Assembly (NCBI GenBank): GCA_004352715.1
Contig: SCFE01000003.1
Span: forward strand, 4,599,478 to 4,663,477
Direction: 5' to 3'
DNA length: 64,000 nucleotides
From: Hofstenia miamia
Taxonomy: Eukaryota; Xenacoelomorpha; Acoela
The translations under genes were made by a program, and so were the position numbers. The notes below the pieces were generated by a model, which saw nothing but the letters and a program-made list of their open reading frames with translations, ran no database searches and was not told the origin of the DNA. Positions 1 through 10,912 of this stretch are shown piece by piece; the stretch's first letter is position 1; each line of letters opens with the position of its first letter.

Positions 1-11
1 ATAATAATAAT

Positions 12-710
12 AACTTCAGACCAATAACATGTCTGCCAACAACGTGGAAATTGCTAACTTCAGTGATTTCAAATAGGCTGGCATGTTACTTAGAGCAGAA
101 TAGGTTGATACCAGAGGAGCAGAAGGGATGTAGGACAAGGACAAGAGGATGCAAAGATCAGTTGTTGATAGACCAGACAGTGGTGGAGAATTGTAAAAGA
201 AGGAAGACAAACTTGACAATGGCATGGATAGACTACAGGAAGGCATAAGTGGGTATTGAATACGTTAGAGGCTAATGGAGTTTCACAGAAATGGGTTGAG
301 TTTCTAGAGAGGGAGATGGGAAAGTGGCAGATTGAGATAGATGGGCATAGGTTGAGGTTTAGACGGGGTATATTCCAGGGAGACAGCTTAGCGCCACTAC
401 GGTTTGTAGTTAGCTTAATACCTATAATAGAAAAGATAAAGGAGACAAGCATAGGGTATAAGATTGAGAAGAATGGTAGCGCAGTGAGTCACCTGTGGTA
501 CATGGACGACCTGAAGATGTATGCTAGTTCAAGGAAGATGTTGCAGAAGCAAGTGGAGACATTGGAGAAGGCATGCAGAGATTCAGGGTTAGAGTTTGGA
601 TTAGGAAAGTGTGCAGTAGTGACAATGACTAGAGGCAAGTGTGTGGATGGGGAGGGTTTGAGGACAAGCAGTGGGGATACGATTGAGGAAGTCAAAGAGG
701 GGTACAAGTA
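12..710 (+). pseudogene. LINE reverse transcriptase domain (partial)
   Basis: Two frames together read as LINE RT. The opening resembles the NFRPI...LP...K block. It is followed by an EEQKG block, an AWIDYRKA block (motif A), a GIFQGDSLAPL block (motif B) and WYMDDLKMYAS (motif C, catalytic YMDD kept). Just after RKA (near 246) the sequence jumps to HKW...NTLEANG in another frame, consistent with a small deletion of the residues that normally follow. The protein would prime reverse transcription at the cut chromosomal target. The domain runs into the N gap at 711. Clade assignment (R2/R4 rather than another LINE) relies mainly on the endonuclease downstream. Confidence 0.82.
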
Positions 711-1509
711 NNNNNNNNNNNNNNNNNNNNNNNNNNNNNNNNNNNNNNNNNNNNNNNNNNNNNNNNNNNNNNNNNNNNNNNNNNNNNNNNNNNNNNNNNN
801 NNNNNNNNNNNNNNNNNNNNNNNNNNNNNNNNNNNNNNNNNNNNNNNNNNNNNNNNNNNNNNNNNNNNNNNNNNNNNNNNNNNNNNNNNNNNNNNNNNNN
901 NNNNNNNNNNNNNNNNNNNNNNNNNNNNNNNNNNNNNNNNNNNNNNNNNNNNNNNNNNNNNNNNNNNNNNNNNNNNNNNNNNNNNNNNNNNNNNNNNNNN
1001 NNNNNNNNNNNNNNNNNNNNNNNNNNNNNNNNNNNNNNNNNNNNNNNNNNNNNNNNNNNNNNNNNNNNNNNNNNNNNNNNNNNNNNNNNNNNNNNNNNNN
1101 NNNNNNNNNNNNNNNNNNNNNNNNNNNNNNNNNNNNNNNNNNNNNNNNNNNNNNNNNNNNNNNNNNNNNNNNNNNNNNNNNNNNNNNNNNNNNNNNNNNN
1201 NNNNNNNNNNNNNNNNNNNNNNNNNNNNNNNNNNNNNNNNNNNNNNNNNNNNNNNNNNNNNNNNNNNNNNNNNNNNNNNNNNNNNNNNNNNNNNNNNNNN
1301 NNNNNNNNNNNNNNNNNNNNNNNNNNNNNNNNNNNNNNNNNNNNNNNNNNNNNNNNNNNNNNNNNNNNNNNNNNNNNNNNNNNNNNNNNNNNNNNNNNNN
1401 NNNNNNNNNNNNNNNNNNNNNNNNNNNNNNNNNNNNNNNNNNNNNNNNNNNNNNNNNNNNNNNNNNNNNNNNNNNNNNNNNNNNNNNNNNNNNNNNNNNN
1501 NNNNNNNNN
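711..1509. other. assembly gap (799 N)
   Basis: Run of N inside the LINE, between the RT palm and the C-terminal region. Long ORFs spanning it are artefacts of N translation. Confidence 0.99.
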
Positions 1510-2568
1510 AGGTAAGGCAGTGCAGGACAGGTGCAGGGTAGGTAAGGGGAACACTATAGAAACTGCAAGAGACGAACTAAAGCAGAGGTTAATTGCAGAA
1601 GGGAGGGAAAGGGCTGCTAAGTGTTGAGGAAACTGTAGAAGCAGAAGCACTAGGGCTAAGGGAATATGTAGAAAAGCAACCCAGAGGATCCCTACTAGAA
1701 GTCACTAAGGATTTAAGGAAGATATGAACTCAAAAGTGAAGGAAAGAAGATATACCAGAGTAGGATGGAATGAGAGAGACAAACAAGGTATAGGCAGAAA
1801 GCAATGCATGGAGAATACTGGAGGAACACAGAAATGTGTGACAGAGAAGAGAGCAACAAGTGGTTAAAGAAGGCAGGACTGAAGAGAGAAACAGAAGCAC
1901 TAATAATGGCAGCACAGGAGCAAGCAATAAGAACGAACTGGGTGATGAAGCATATAGACAGAAGAGCAGAAGTAAGTGATAAATGTAGGCTATGTAAGAA
2001 AGAGTGTGACACAGTAGATCATCTGATAGCAGGATGTGAGAAGTTGGCGCAGAATGAGTATAAGTTCAGGCATAACAAGGTAGGAAAAATGGTACATTGG
2101 AGCTTGAGCAGGCAGCATGGGTTAGAAGCAGGAGACAAGTGGTATGAGCACAAACCGCAAGGAGCCATCGAGAATGAGAAGATTAAGATACTGTGGGACT
2201 TCAACATAGAGACAAGCAAGGTGATAGAAGCACGGAGGCCAGACATAGTAGTGGTAGACAAATAGCAAAGATTAGGAACAGTGATAGACATAGCTGTACC
2301 AAAGGACAGGAATGTAGAAAGCAAGGAAAAAGAGAAGATAGACAAGTACAGGGAGTTGGCAGAGGAAATAGAAAGACTGTGGAAGCTAAAGAAGGTCAAA
2401 GTAGTCCCAGTAGTAGTATTAGCACTAGGAGCAGTGAGTAAGAGGCACAAGAGATACCTAGAGGAGTTGGGACTACCAAAGTGGGGAGGAGCAGTAGCAC
2501 AGAAGGCAGCATTGTTAGGAACAGCTAGAGTCCTGAGGAAAGCTCTCAGACTCCCTGGGAACTGGTGA
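1510..2568 (+). pseudogene. LINE C-terminal region: CCHC motif and restriction-like endonuclease
   Basis: The part from 1804 reads through a basic helical region, then CRLCKKECDTVDHLIAGC, the C-x2-C-x7-H-x4-C motif of R2/R4-type elements. Next come RHNKVG, a WYEHKPQ block, ILWDFNI and RRPDIVVVDK. After a stop/frameshift at about 2263 the second frame continues with VIDIAVPKDRN, KEKEKIDKY and a VPVVV-LGAV block. RPD, the following D and the KE-rich helix match the PD-(D/E)XK-type endonuclease of this LINE group, which nicks the target DNA. The ORF ends with LRLPGNW and a stop, followed by a short 3' UTR. The copy at 38.75 kb aligns closely in this part. Confidence 0.82.
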
Positions 2569-2612
2569 GTTCCCCGAGCTGTGAGGAATACCAGCATGAA
2601 GCTGTGAGAAGT

Positions 2613-2642
2613 AAGAATAATAATAATAATATTAATAATATT
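2613..2642. repeat. TAA-type microsatellite at the LINE 3' end
   Basis: AATAATAATAATATTAATAA-type sequence directly after the 3' UTR of the R2/R4-like LINE. It is either the element's tail or the target microsatellite. Confidence 0.8.
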
Positions 2643-3058
2643 AATCTCTTGCATAATAATTTTAAATTTATTGGGTTTGGTAGTTATATTACTTATATAT
2701 GTGCAAAGTGCATAGTCACTGAATGATTCAAACATGAAGGATTTAAAAACTAAGTCGGAATTTGTTAGGAAGAAATCAATTAAATTGTTTTGTCGATTAG
2801 GACAGTCAGTATTTACAAAATGAAAATCATATGTTGCACAAAATTCTTTCAACGATTTTTTTCAAGATTATTAAAGTAATTTATATTAAATTCACCAAAT
2901 ATATTTATAGAATAGTAGAGATCACTTACTTTCGGACATTTCATTTGCCTTAAATTTTAAATAGTCAATATGATAATTCTTATTGGGCTTGTATGTGATA
3001 TTAATCATGCAGTGCTTTTGGCATTTATTTTCAAATGATATAATTTCTATCCAGAGTG
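2643..3058 (-). pseudogene. LINE apurinic-type endonuclease fragment
   Basis: Read on the minus strand across frames: ELWIEI-like start, a PNK-YHIDYLKF block, FGEFNIN (compare GDFN), then KEFCATYDFHFVNTDCPNRQ (20 residues) and LIDFFLTN...SD. This is the pattern of the EEP-type endonuclease of CR1/Jockey/L2-like LINEs (GDFN; ...N.pTR...S.lDl..tn; SDH). Several stops are present. Its downstream part is interrupted by the R2/R4-like element at the 2642 junction. The RT fragment at higher coordinates belongs to a different copy, because on the minus strand it would precede the endonuclease. Confidence 0.62.
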
Positions 3059-3079
3059 ATTAATAATAATATTAATAGG

Positions 3080-4167
3080 AGTCAAAGCAAATTTATTGCT
3101 CAATGTACACAAAATTCTACAAACTAACACATGACAAAAAAATAAAAATATAAACAAATAATTACCTACAAATTAATATGTACAATATATAATAATATAA
3201 ACAATGTTTGTGTAAATGTTTGTGTAGGTGCTCAATGTTGGATGTATGTTTCGAATGCATGAAGTGTATTACCGTCCCCTAATTGTATATTGTTTTATTA
3301 AAAGAAACTGCTTCAATTTTTTTCTAAATTCTTTTAATATAATCATTAAGGAAAAGGAGAGATGTTTGTAGAGATTTGAATTTAAATAAGATAGATAGCA
3401 TATACAGATGAATTTTGTAGAATGGAGATAATATTTTATATTTATTACGATATACTGATGCTTTATCATGCTTTTGTGCAAAGTTTAGAGTTTTTATACA
3501 CAAATTAAATGTCTTTGATAGAAGCATACGATGTTTCGAATTTAGGTTAGTTAAAAGAAAAGAACAGTATTGAAAATGAGACAAACCGAAAGCATGTATC
3601 AGTTGTTTATGATAATTGCTTGATATTACATTACGTAAGTGATAAAGATAATGTCTGCAGTCATTTTTTGAATCTTAGTCAGTAGAAATTTTTCAAATTT
3701 TAATTCATTATCTATCTCCACTCCTAAATAGCTGACTGAATCATTTTGCTTTATTGGCTTATTATTTATCTTTAGTTCTATATCACTTTTTAGATTTCTT
3801 TGTGCCTTCGGTGATAAGATTTTAAATTGAGTTTTGTTAATATTTAGTTTTAGTTGATTATTTGTAAAATAATTGTTTAGTTTTTTTACATCTGTTTGGA
3901 GGTTTTTTGTAGCATCAAAAGCCATATTGGAAAAAGTCTTTGTTTTTAACATGTTTTATTATATCATTTACAAAAATTGCAAATAAAATAGGGTCAAGTA
4001 CAGTGCCTTGGGGTACCCCACGATCAGTCGTAACATAGCTTGATTTTTTACAATTTAATATTACATGCTACTCTCTATTTTTTAAGAAGTTCATGATTAA
4101 ATTAATTGAGTTAGCACCAAAATTATAATTTATAAGCTTGTCTTGCAAAATATCAAAATTCATTGAA
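3080..4167 (-). pseudogene. CR1/Jockey-like LINE reverse transcriptase remnant (copy B)
   Basis: Minus-strand frames give FDILQDKL-NYNFGANS, then TDRGVPQGTVLDPILFAIFV (RT motif B), then LQTDVKKLNNYFTNNQLKLN-NKTQFKILSP, DSVSYLGVEID, and the C-terminal GLSHFQYCSFLL block. These are the usual order of LINE RT palm to thumb. There are stops and frameshifts throughout, and the YADD motif is not legible. The 3' end lies near a TAAT-type run at 3060-3076. AT-rich and old. Confidence 0.72.
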
Positions 4168-4205
4168 TAATAATAATAATAATAAAAATAATAGTAATAA
4201 TAGTA
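4168..4205. repeat. (AAT)n microsatellite between two LINE remnants
   Basis: AATAATAATAATAATAATAA-type run with later AATAGT units. It sits exactly between the 5' edge of copy B and the 3' edge of copy C, so it probably is the 3' tail of copy C. Confidence 0.75.
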
Positions 4206-5169
4206 AGTAAATATGTTTGGCATGCTTTTCAACTGTTTTGATTGTATAAAAATGCACTGTTTAATTTTTTTCTAATTATTTTCCACTCTAATGTCATTTT
4301 CTAAATCATTCCAAATATTAGAGGTTGCTCGATAAAAATTAGGATACGAAATACTCAAATTTAAGTGACTGTGCATTTGCATGGAATTAATTATCACGAA
4401 AAAATATCGATTCTTTCCCATATTTATGCTTAAATAATATTAAAGTTGCATGAAATTGTATTTGATATAGCGGGGACGACAGTATATTATACATTCATCT
4501 GTATTCAGTAACATGTTCCTGTTTACATGTAGAATTTAAAGTTTTTAGTAACCAATTAAACTTTTGAAAATAAATAGTGCTTTTTGTATTAAGATAAATA
4601 AATAAAAATGAACAATAATATAATTGTGATAAGCAAAATACTGTATCTTTTTAGTAGAAAATTATCAAATTTTAAATCATTGTCAGTATAAACACATAAA
4701 TATGTAACATTATCATGATCACTTTGTTTTAATTAGAACACTGTTAACAAATAATTCAATTTTGTTTCTTAATGCTTTTACAGAATTAGGGGAAAATATA
4801 ATATATTGGGTTTTTTCAACATTAAAATTAGTTTGATTGGATTAGAAATACATAGAAAGATTTTCAGTATCACTTTGAAAATGCATTCTGATCAAAAGTG
4901 CTTCATTATATTTGTATTTATGAGGTAAATATTGGTAGCTAATTAACATATTTCACAATGATTAATTTTATGATATAATTTACATAAATTGGCCCTATCA
5001 CTTTGACTTGAGTATTCCTTGATCAGTTTCAATAGTATGATATAAACATGAGTATAATTTCATGTTTTGATTTTCATTTTTTTTATAATATGCACAAGAT
5101 CCTAAACTATCTAATTCCAGCCAAAACCATGGTATTTACGCTATAATAATACCCCAATTATTGATATAA

Positions 5170-5203
<34 letters not shown>

Positions 5204-5560
5204 CTGGGACAGAGTTTAATTATAACACACTGTTTTTTATTTGCGAAAAAATTCATAAGAAACTTATTTTAATTTTGTTGAAATCCTTAATTTTTAAGTT
5301 TTGTTGGCAGAATTTCGAAATTCATTGAATTAAAAGTTTTCCTTAAATCTAAAAGGGCTATGCAACTAGATATATTTTGAGATTTTTTTCAAGATATTTT
5401 TTCAGTAATTGAAATATTTGTATCATTTGTACTATGCTTAGCGCGAAATCCATATTTTGTTTAGGTGATAAGATATTCTAAGATTCAAAATATTGGTTGA
5501 TTTGAATGTGAAATTTTTTTGTGAATATTTTACTAAATGAGTGCGTTATTGATATTGGCC
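4206..5560 (-). pseudogene. CR1/Jockey-like LINE reverse transcriptase remnant (copy C)
   Basis: Heavily decayed minus-strand RT. Recognisable pieces in order: TKYGFRAKHSTND (compare QYGFR..HST), CIALLDLRKTFNSMNFEIL (motif A region, where the usual D..KAFD...H is partly changed), ETDQGILKSK (a worn GVPQGSVLGP), VEKTQYIIFSPNS (compare N..KT..m.fs), and a C-terminal YRATSNIWNDLENDIR block (compare WN.LP..i). It contains the TA microsatellite at 5173-5202. It is too mutated to assign beyond the CR1/Jockey/L2 group. Confidence 0.6.
5173..5202. repeat. (TA)n microsatellite
   Basis: Uninterrupted TA dinucleotide run inside LINE copy C. Confidence 0.95.
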
Positions 5561-8137
5561 TATAACTTAGATAAAAATGAAATCAAACGGAACATTTTTA
5601 AGTATAATTTCCCATCGTTTTATCTTAATAGTTTTTGAAATCCCTAGTATAAATAGTTTTATATTTAGAAAATTTAACATAAATTGTACTAATAAAAGCA
5701 CAGTTCAATTATTCAAATACATGTAGTATGGAAGTCATTATTGATAATACATTGAGTAAGTGCTCCTTGTAGTTATTCATTAAAATTGTAAGTAAATTTT
5801 TTAAATATCCAATATGGTAGGTTTCTCGTAAAATATGTTCTGATTTTAAATCCTTGTAAATCAACATTGGGTCAACGTTTGCCAAGGTTGAACCCACATT
5901 AAAACCACTGAATTTATCGCTTAATATATTTTCGCTCACCGTCGCTTTTATTTTTTCAACTTGCACTTATCACTGCTTGCGCTTTCACTCATCTTCACAT
6001 TTATTATCTTCACTTTCTCTTAGAAAGGAATGGAATGGAAGAATATTTAAATAACGAGAGAAAGAAATAATAGTAGTTACCAGGGGATACATCAGAAGCA
6101 AAATTGTTTTTGGATATTGAAAGTGGATTATGCATCACATGCATGAAGTTGTAAGCACATGAGTTTATGAGCATCAAAAAATATAAACTGTTTTTATTAT
6201 ACTTGTTAATATTAGAAATTATCAAAAAGATTTTGACAGCTTCATGAATTTGGTCGTGCTCATAAACCCAAAAATGTAATAGCTCAAAAAGAAAATTTTT
6301 CGATTTAGAACATTTGAACAGTGAAACAGCAAAATGATGCCGCATTGGCAATTATGCCGAATTTAGCTTCTCAGAATGTTTTAAGCGAGGCATTGTGAGA
6401 TGATGACGATGGTGACACTTATGGTTAACTATTTGTTTTCACACTCAGTTACTTTGGTATTTCTTTATGAAATTCTATATAGTTTGTATTCATTAAATAG
6501 TATAATGTTGAGCGTTTTCATCTGAATTCATTCAATGGATTGTTCGTGAGTCTTTCTAATTGAATAATATCAAATTGATCAACAGAATTTTAGTAGAAGG
6601 CGAACACTGGTGTAGGTATCTGGTGGCTATTCAAACCCGTTTTCTAAATTTTTCACCCTCGAAAAGTTGAAATAAAAACTGAAATTTACGAATAAACTAA
6701 GTTAATTGTTTTCCTATTAGTTTTTAAAAATCATTTTTTATAAATATTTCCAATATAAAATTTGAAAGATGAAAAGTGTAAAATGAGAGCAATTGGTTTG
6801 AAAGAAATTTAGGCATAATATTCGTCTAATATTCATACTCAATCTACAAATATTAAGATTCTAATAGCAATACAGAGTACAATAGATGCTTACTTAGCAT
6901 AGTATTAGATTTCGATATTTTTTGAAATGCAATCATCTTTACTGATTTCTCCAAAATTAATTGGATATCATTTAGAACATATTAAAAATATATTCAAAAT
7001 GAAATTTGAATTGTTTTTTTCTTCATTTATAGTTTTTCAATTTCATTTTTTAATTTTAGCGTTATAAAATTGCCAAAATGAGAAGAAAAGATGGAATTAA
7101 AATGCTTCTTTTTTACTTAAAAATGTAAACAAAAGTGACTAGTTTTCTCTTTATTTAGTTATTTCGAATTTTTGACATTGTTAAATATTATTGCTTCGGC
7201 CATTTTAGTGTTAGTTGCTCTCATAATTATGTTTAAATTGTCTGTTCTTTGTTGATGTATGTGCGCATACACTTCTGATTTTAAGAAACGAAAAAGAAAT
7301 CGTATATTTATAAAACAAATGAAAATATTCAGCCATTAGTTGTTAAAATACTTTGTATAGAAGGGAATAAACTAGCTAGCATGTCGACGTGATTTTAGGC
7401 GGCGTACACAGAATGTAAATGTAATAAGATGTCGCTTAGTTTTTCCGATATAGGAAGATTTACATTCTTCACAATCATGATTATCAACAATTGAAGAAAC
7501 TAGACAAAAACATCAAAAGAATGGTTTAATATAATTTTGCAAAAATCTAATACCAAAATTGCAGAAACAATAATAATTAGCCATTCCTGAAAGCCGTAAT
7601 TAGTATTAAGACAGAAAAAGATAAATCCTTTTTGACATTGTATATTCAAAAAAATTCTAAATAATTTGCAAGATAAGGAAAAATTAATACATTGTTACTT
7701 ATGCCAGTTTAAATACATATACAAACGTTGCAAATATTACATATTTGGTTGGCCTGCAGCAACCAAAACTATTTATATGCTTTTTGAATATATGCAGCCA
7801 TGTAATTATTGTTTTTAAGTATTCAAGTTTTAGAGTTTTAATTATAAAGAAATAAACTTCCAAATATCATGAATACAATGCAATTCACTCGTAACATTTA
7901 ATATATGCCACTGTGTTATTTTTGCTCAAATTGCTGAAAGAACATAATTGTACAAGTTCTGGTTCACTTTGGCAATCCCTTGTTCTCCAGCATGTTGAGA
8001 ATTGCGAGGAGTCATCGTGTATGGTATTGAAAAATGTCTCTCCTTTTCTAAAATACATTATGATGAATTTTTTGTTTGAAAACCATTCAAAAAATTAGCA
8101 TGATAAAAATTTGTTGTGATCAAATTGGCATCACATA
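5561..8137. other. AT-rich stretch without recognisable gene
   Basis: I see no recognisable coding domain here. Minus-strand ORFs at 5709-5966 (85 residues) and 6010-6351 (113 residues) and a plus-strand ORF at 7913-8098 have no motif I know. Their composition matches the AT-rich surroundings, so they are probably chance or very old repeat sequence. Confidence 0.5.
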
Positions 8138-8290
8138 GCCGAATGGGTGCAATCGCGCTGCATTAACGTGAATTCTGGTTTAATTGCTTTAGTGTGCACT
8201 CTAATCGCTCCGCTAGCGAATTTACGACAACTCTAATCGCAGCATTCACGATTGTTTTAGTTGGACAACTGTAATCGCGCTTCACATTCT
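8138..8290. repeat. cluster of degenerate TAATCGC/CAATCGC units
   Basis: Four spaced occurrences of an AATCGC core followed by GC-rich bases (CAATCGCGCTGCATT, TAATCGCTCCGCTAGCG, TAATCGCAGCATTCACG, TAATCGCGCTTCACATTC) about 35-60 bp apart in otherwise AT-rich DNA. Some units resemble the reverse complement of the units at 8970-9176, so the two clusters could be arms of one fold-back element. That link is tentative. Confidence 0.45.
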
Positions 8291-8969
8291 AGTTTAAACT
8301 AAAATACACTGAGAAACAACTAAAAACAATTTAGGTTAGTGTAAAATACTTTTGTGAAGCCGCTTTCAATTAAACGCAATTTGGAAAGACCCAAATTCAA
8401 TGAAAATAGCAATCAACCAAATATCCTAACCTAAATTATGTACAAGTGAAATATTAAATTTTTTAACCCAAAAAAAATAATTTGAAAAACTTATATTTTT
8501 ACTTGAAAAATTGCAGTTTTCTCATTTGACGTAAATTGCAAACGAAACATTAACATTTGTGCATTTTAGTATTGCAATATATTTCTCTCTGAATTTTAAA
8601 ATTTAACAATGCAAAATAATATTGCCATTTAAGGTCTTCCCGTTGATTTCATTTACTGACAATAAAAATATAAATATCTATTCATTCACATGCAGAGAAC
8701 AATTCAAATATTATCAAGTTATATTTAAAGTCATGTTGCTCAAATTGAAAAAAAATCACATGTAAATGGTTAGCACAAATTGATAAACCATATTCGTTTA
8801 TCAATTCCTTAATTCGAAATTTGGCTAGTGTTTTAAACAAATAATTAGTAAAATTAACTATATTTACTTCAAAAACATATTAATTGTAGTAATTTTAAAG
8901 TGAAATATTAACTTTTTGTTAGCTTAATAAATTTTTAATTAAGCCCTACCTAATCATTTAAAATTTATA

Positions 8970-9180
8970 TTCACACAGAAAGCGAGCGATAAAGCCAATC
9001 TTGAGATTTAAACAAGAGGAAATAAAGGAGGGTATTCACACAGAGAGATTGCGATATCGCGCTTGTAATTTAAACACATGTTTTAAGATAGTTGAATTCA
9101 CACAGAAAGCGAGCTTGCGCTTGCGATAGATTTCTAGCAATGTATTAATACGAGAGTGTTCACACAGAACGCGAGCTTTT
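8970..9180. repeat. four-unit tandem array, 62-65 bp period
   Basis: The core TTCACACAGAAAGCGAGC and close variants start at 8970, 9035, 9097 and 9159, giving spacings of 65, 62 and 62 bp. Between cores the sequence is AT-rich and less conserved. All four cores carry CpG-containing GC-rich tails, unlike the flanks. Confidence 0.75.
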
Positions 9181-9475
9181 AATTGCTATTAGGAAAATAT
9201 TCAATAATATTCTCTACACATTGTTATATTTTATTGCATTTGAGCGAATCAAAGTGGATAATTTTTAATATGTAAACATTATTACAATTTAATTGATCTT
9301 TATGTAAATAATTAACTGAAAATCATTTGATAAACCTTAATGCAATTTATATTTTTTGAAATTCTAAATTACGGGTGAATTAAAAAACTTTTTCTAATTT
9401 AGGCAGATTTTTTTAAGAATATAGAAATCAAAACATTTTTTATTAATAGCAGTTAATGTAGTTCAACTAGTAACT

Positions 9476-10475
9476 NNNNNNNNNNNNNNNNNNNNNNNNN
9501 NNNNNNNNNNNNNNNNNNNNNNNNNNNNNNNNNNNNNNNNNNNNNNNNNNNNNNNNNNNNNNNNNNNNNNNNNNNNNNNNNNNNNNNNNNNNNNNNNNNN
9601 NNNNNNNNNNNNNNNNNNNNNNNNNNNNNNNNNNNNNNNNNNNNNNNNNNNNNNNNNNNNNNNNNNNNNNNNNNNNNNNNNNNNNNNNNNNNNNNNNNNN
9701 NNNNNNNNNNNNNNNNNNNNNNNNNNNNNNNNNNNNNNNNNNNNNNNNNNNNNNNNNNNNNNNNNNNNNNNNNNNNNNNNNNNNNNNNNNNNNNNNNNNN
9801 NNNNNNNNNNNNNNNNNNNNNNNNNNNNNNNNNNNNNNNNNNNNNNNNNNNNNNNNNNNNNNNNNNNNNNNNNNNNNNNNNNNNNNNNNNNNNNNNNNNN
9901 NNNNNNNNNNNNNNNNNNNNNNNNNNNNNNNNNNNNNNNNNNNNNNNNNNNNNNNNNNNNNNNNNNNNNNNNNNNNNNNNNNNNNNNNNNNNNNNNNNNN
10001 NNNNNNNNNNNNNNNNNNNNNNNNNNNNNNNNNNNNNNNNNNNNNNNNNNNNNNNNNNNNNNNNNNNNNNNNNNNNNNNNNNNNNNNNNNNNNNNNNNNN
10101 NNNNNNNNNNNNNNNNNNNNNNNNNNNNNNNNNNNNNNNNNNNNNNNNNNNNNNNNNNNNNNNNNNNNNNNNNNNNNNNNNNNNNNNNNNNNNNNNNNNN
10201 NNNNNNNNNNNNNNNNNNNNNNNNNNNNNNNNNNNNNNNNNNNNNNNNNNNNNNNNNNNNNNNNNNNNNNNNNNNNNNNNNNNNNNNNNNNNNNNNNNNN
10301 NNNNNNNNNNNNNNNNNNNNNNNNNNNNNNNNNNNNNNNNNNNNNNNNNNNNNNNNNNNNNNNNNNNNNNNNNNNNNNNNNNNNNNNNNNNNNNNNNNNN
10401 NNNNNNNNNNNNNNNNNNNNNNNNNNNNNNNNNNNNNNNNNNNNNNNNNNNNNNNNNNNNNNNNNNNNNNNNNNN
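9476..10475. other. assembly gap (1000 N)
   Basis: A 1000-N run, probably of unknown true size. The right edge begins in a TA dinucleotide run (10476-10494), which probably caused the break. Confidence 0.99.
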
Positions 10476-10618
10476 ATATATATATATATATATAATTTTA
10501 ATTGTCATCAATTAATCGCACGTTGAAAATTTAAGGGTATATTGATTTTTACTTAAACCATATGCGAACAGTTGTGAAATGTTATCACGCCCATTTTTCT
10601 ATGGGAGATATTAAAAAT

Positions 10619-10696
10619 AAAAGACCGAGGCAGGTAGAAATTTGACTATAAAAGTTCGAAGCAGGTGAAAAATTAACTTTAAAAGTTCGATGCAGA
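10619..10696 (+). repeat. 31-bp tandem repeat, about 2.5 units
   Basis: Units start with AAAAGACCGAGGCAGG (10619), AAAAGTTCGAAGCAGG (10650) and AAAAGTTCGATGCAG (10681), each 31 bp apart. The third is cut short. Confidence 0.75.
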
Positions 10697-10739
10697 TTTT
10701 AAGCATTTCTAATTAGCTAATATTACTATTTGACGTACA

Positions 10740-10912
10740 ATCAGTGACATCTTGATTGGCTGAAGCGTTAAAGTGACGGCATAGCAGGAGTCCTACACGA
10801 TTACGGGCTACATGATTAAGTTCTACATTAATAAGCACATTTAAATGAAGCCACAGCAAAATTTCATATGAAATTATGGCATCACTTAATTTGTTCCAAT
10901 GTAAAATCTTCC
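10740..10912. repeat. dispersed repeat related to 12227-12400
   Basis: Shares GACGGCATAG, worn copies of the AGTCCTACACGATTA unit, AATAAGCAC..ATTTAAATGAA and ATCACTTAATTTGTTCCAA with the block at 12222-12400, but in a different internal order. It is therefore a second, rearranged copy of the same AT-rich repeat family. Confidence 0.65.

Larger units (their letters stand above)
1..2642 (+). mobile_element. R2/R4-superfamily LINE, 5'-truncated copy in (TAA)n
   Basis: A non-LTR retrotransposon remnant: reverse transcriptase, then (after an N gap) a CCHC motif and a restriction-like endonuclease, in the order known for the R2/R4/Dong/NeSL group. The recognisable RT reading frame starts directly after an ATA/TAA run at 1-13, and the 3' end runs into another TAA-type run at 2613-2642. 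That fits a 5'-truncated insertion into a TAA microsatellite, a target type known for Dong-like elements. The window starts at base 1, so the left boundary is not secure. It is not intact: there is a frameshift after the RT motif A region, another near 2263, and a gap at 711-1509. Confidence 0.8.

Noticed and set aside
256-1650. Long ORFs of 318-419 residues on both strands
   Set aside because: Mostly translated N. Only the RT part to 710 is real sequence with homology.
2019-2600. Minus-strand 277-residue ORF over the LINE endonuclease
   Set aside because: The part below 2640 is the antisense of the plus-strand restriction-like endonuclease; only the part above 2643 (LINE EN) is meaningful.
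5709-6351. Minus-strand ORFs of 85 and 113 residues
   Set aside because: No recognisable domain. They may be old repeat sequence, but I could not match them to LINE blocks.
8970-9180. CRISPR-like array
   Set aside because: Spacers are degenerate relatives of one another, repeat cores vary, and the context is a eukaryotic genome.
9453-10511. 352-residue minus-strand ORF
   Set aside because: Almost entirely the 1000-N gap plus a TA repeat.
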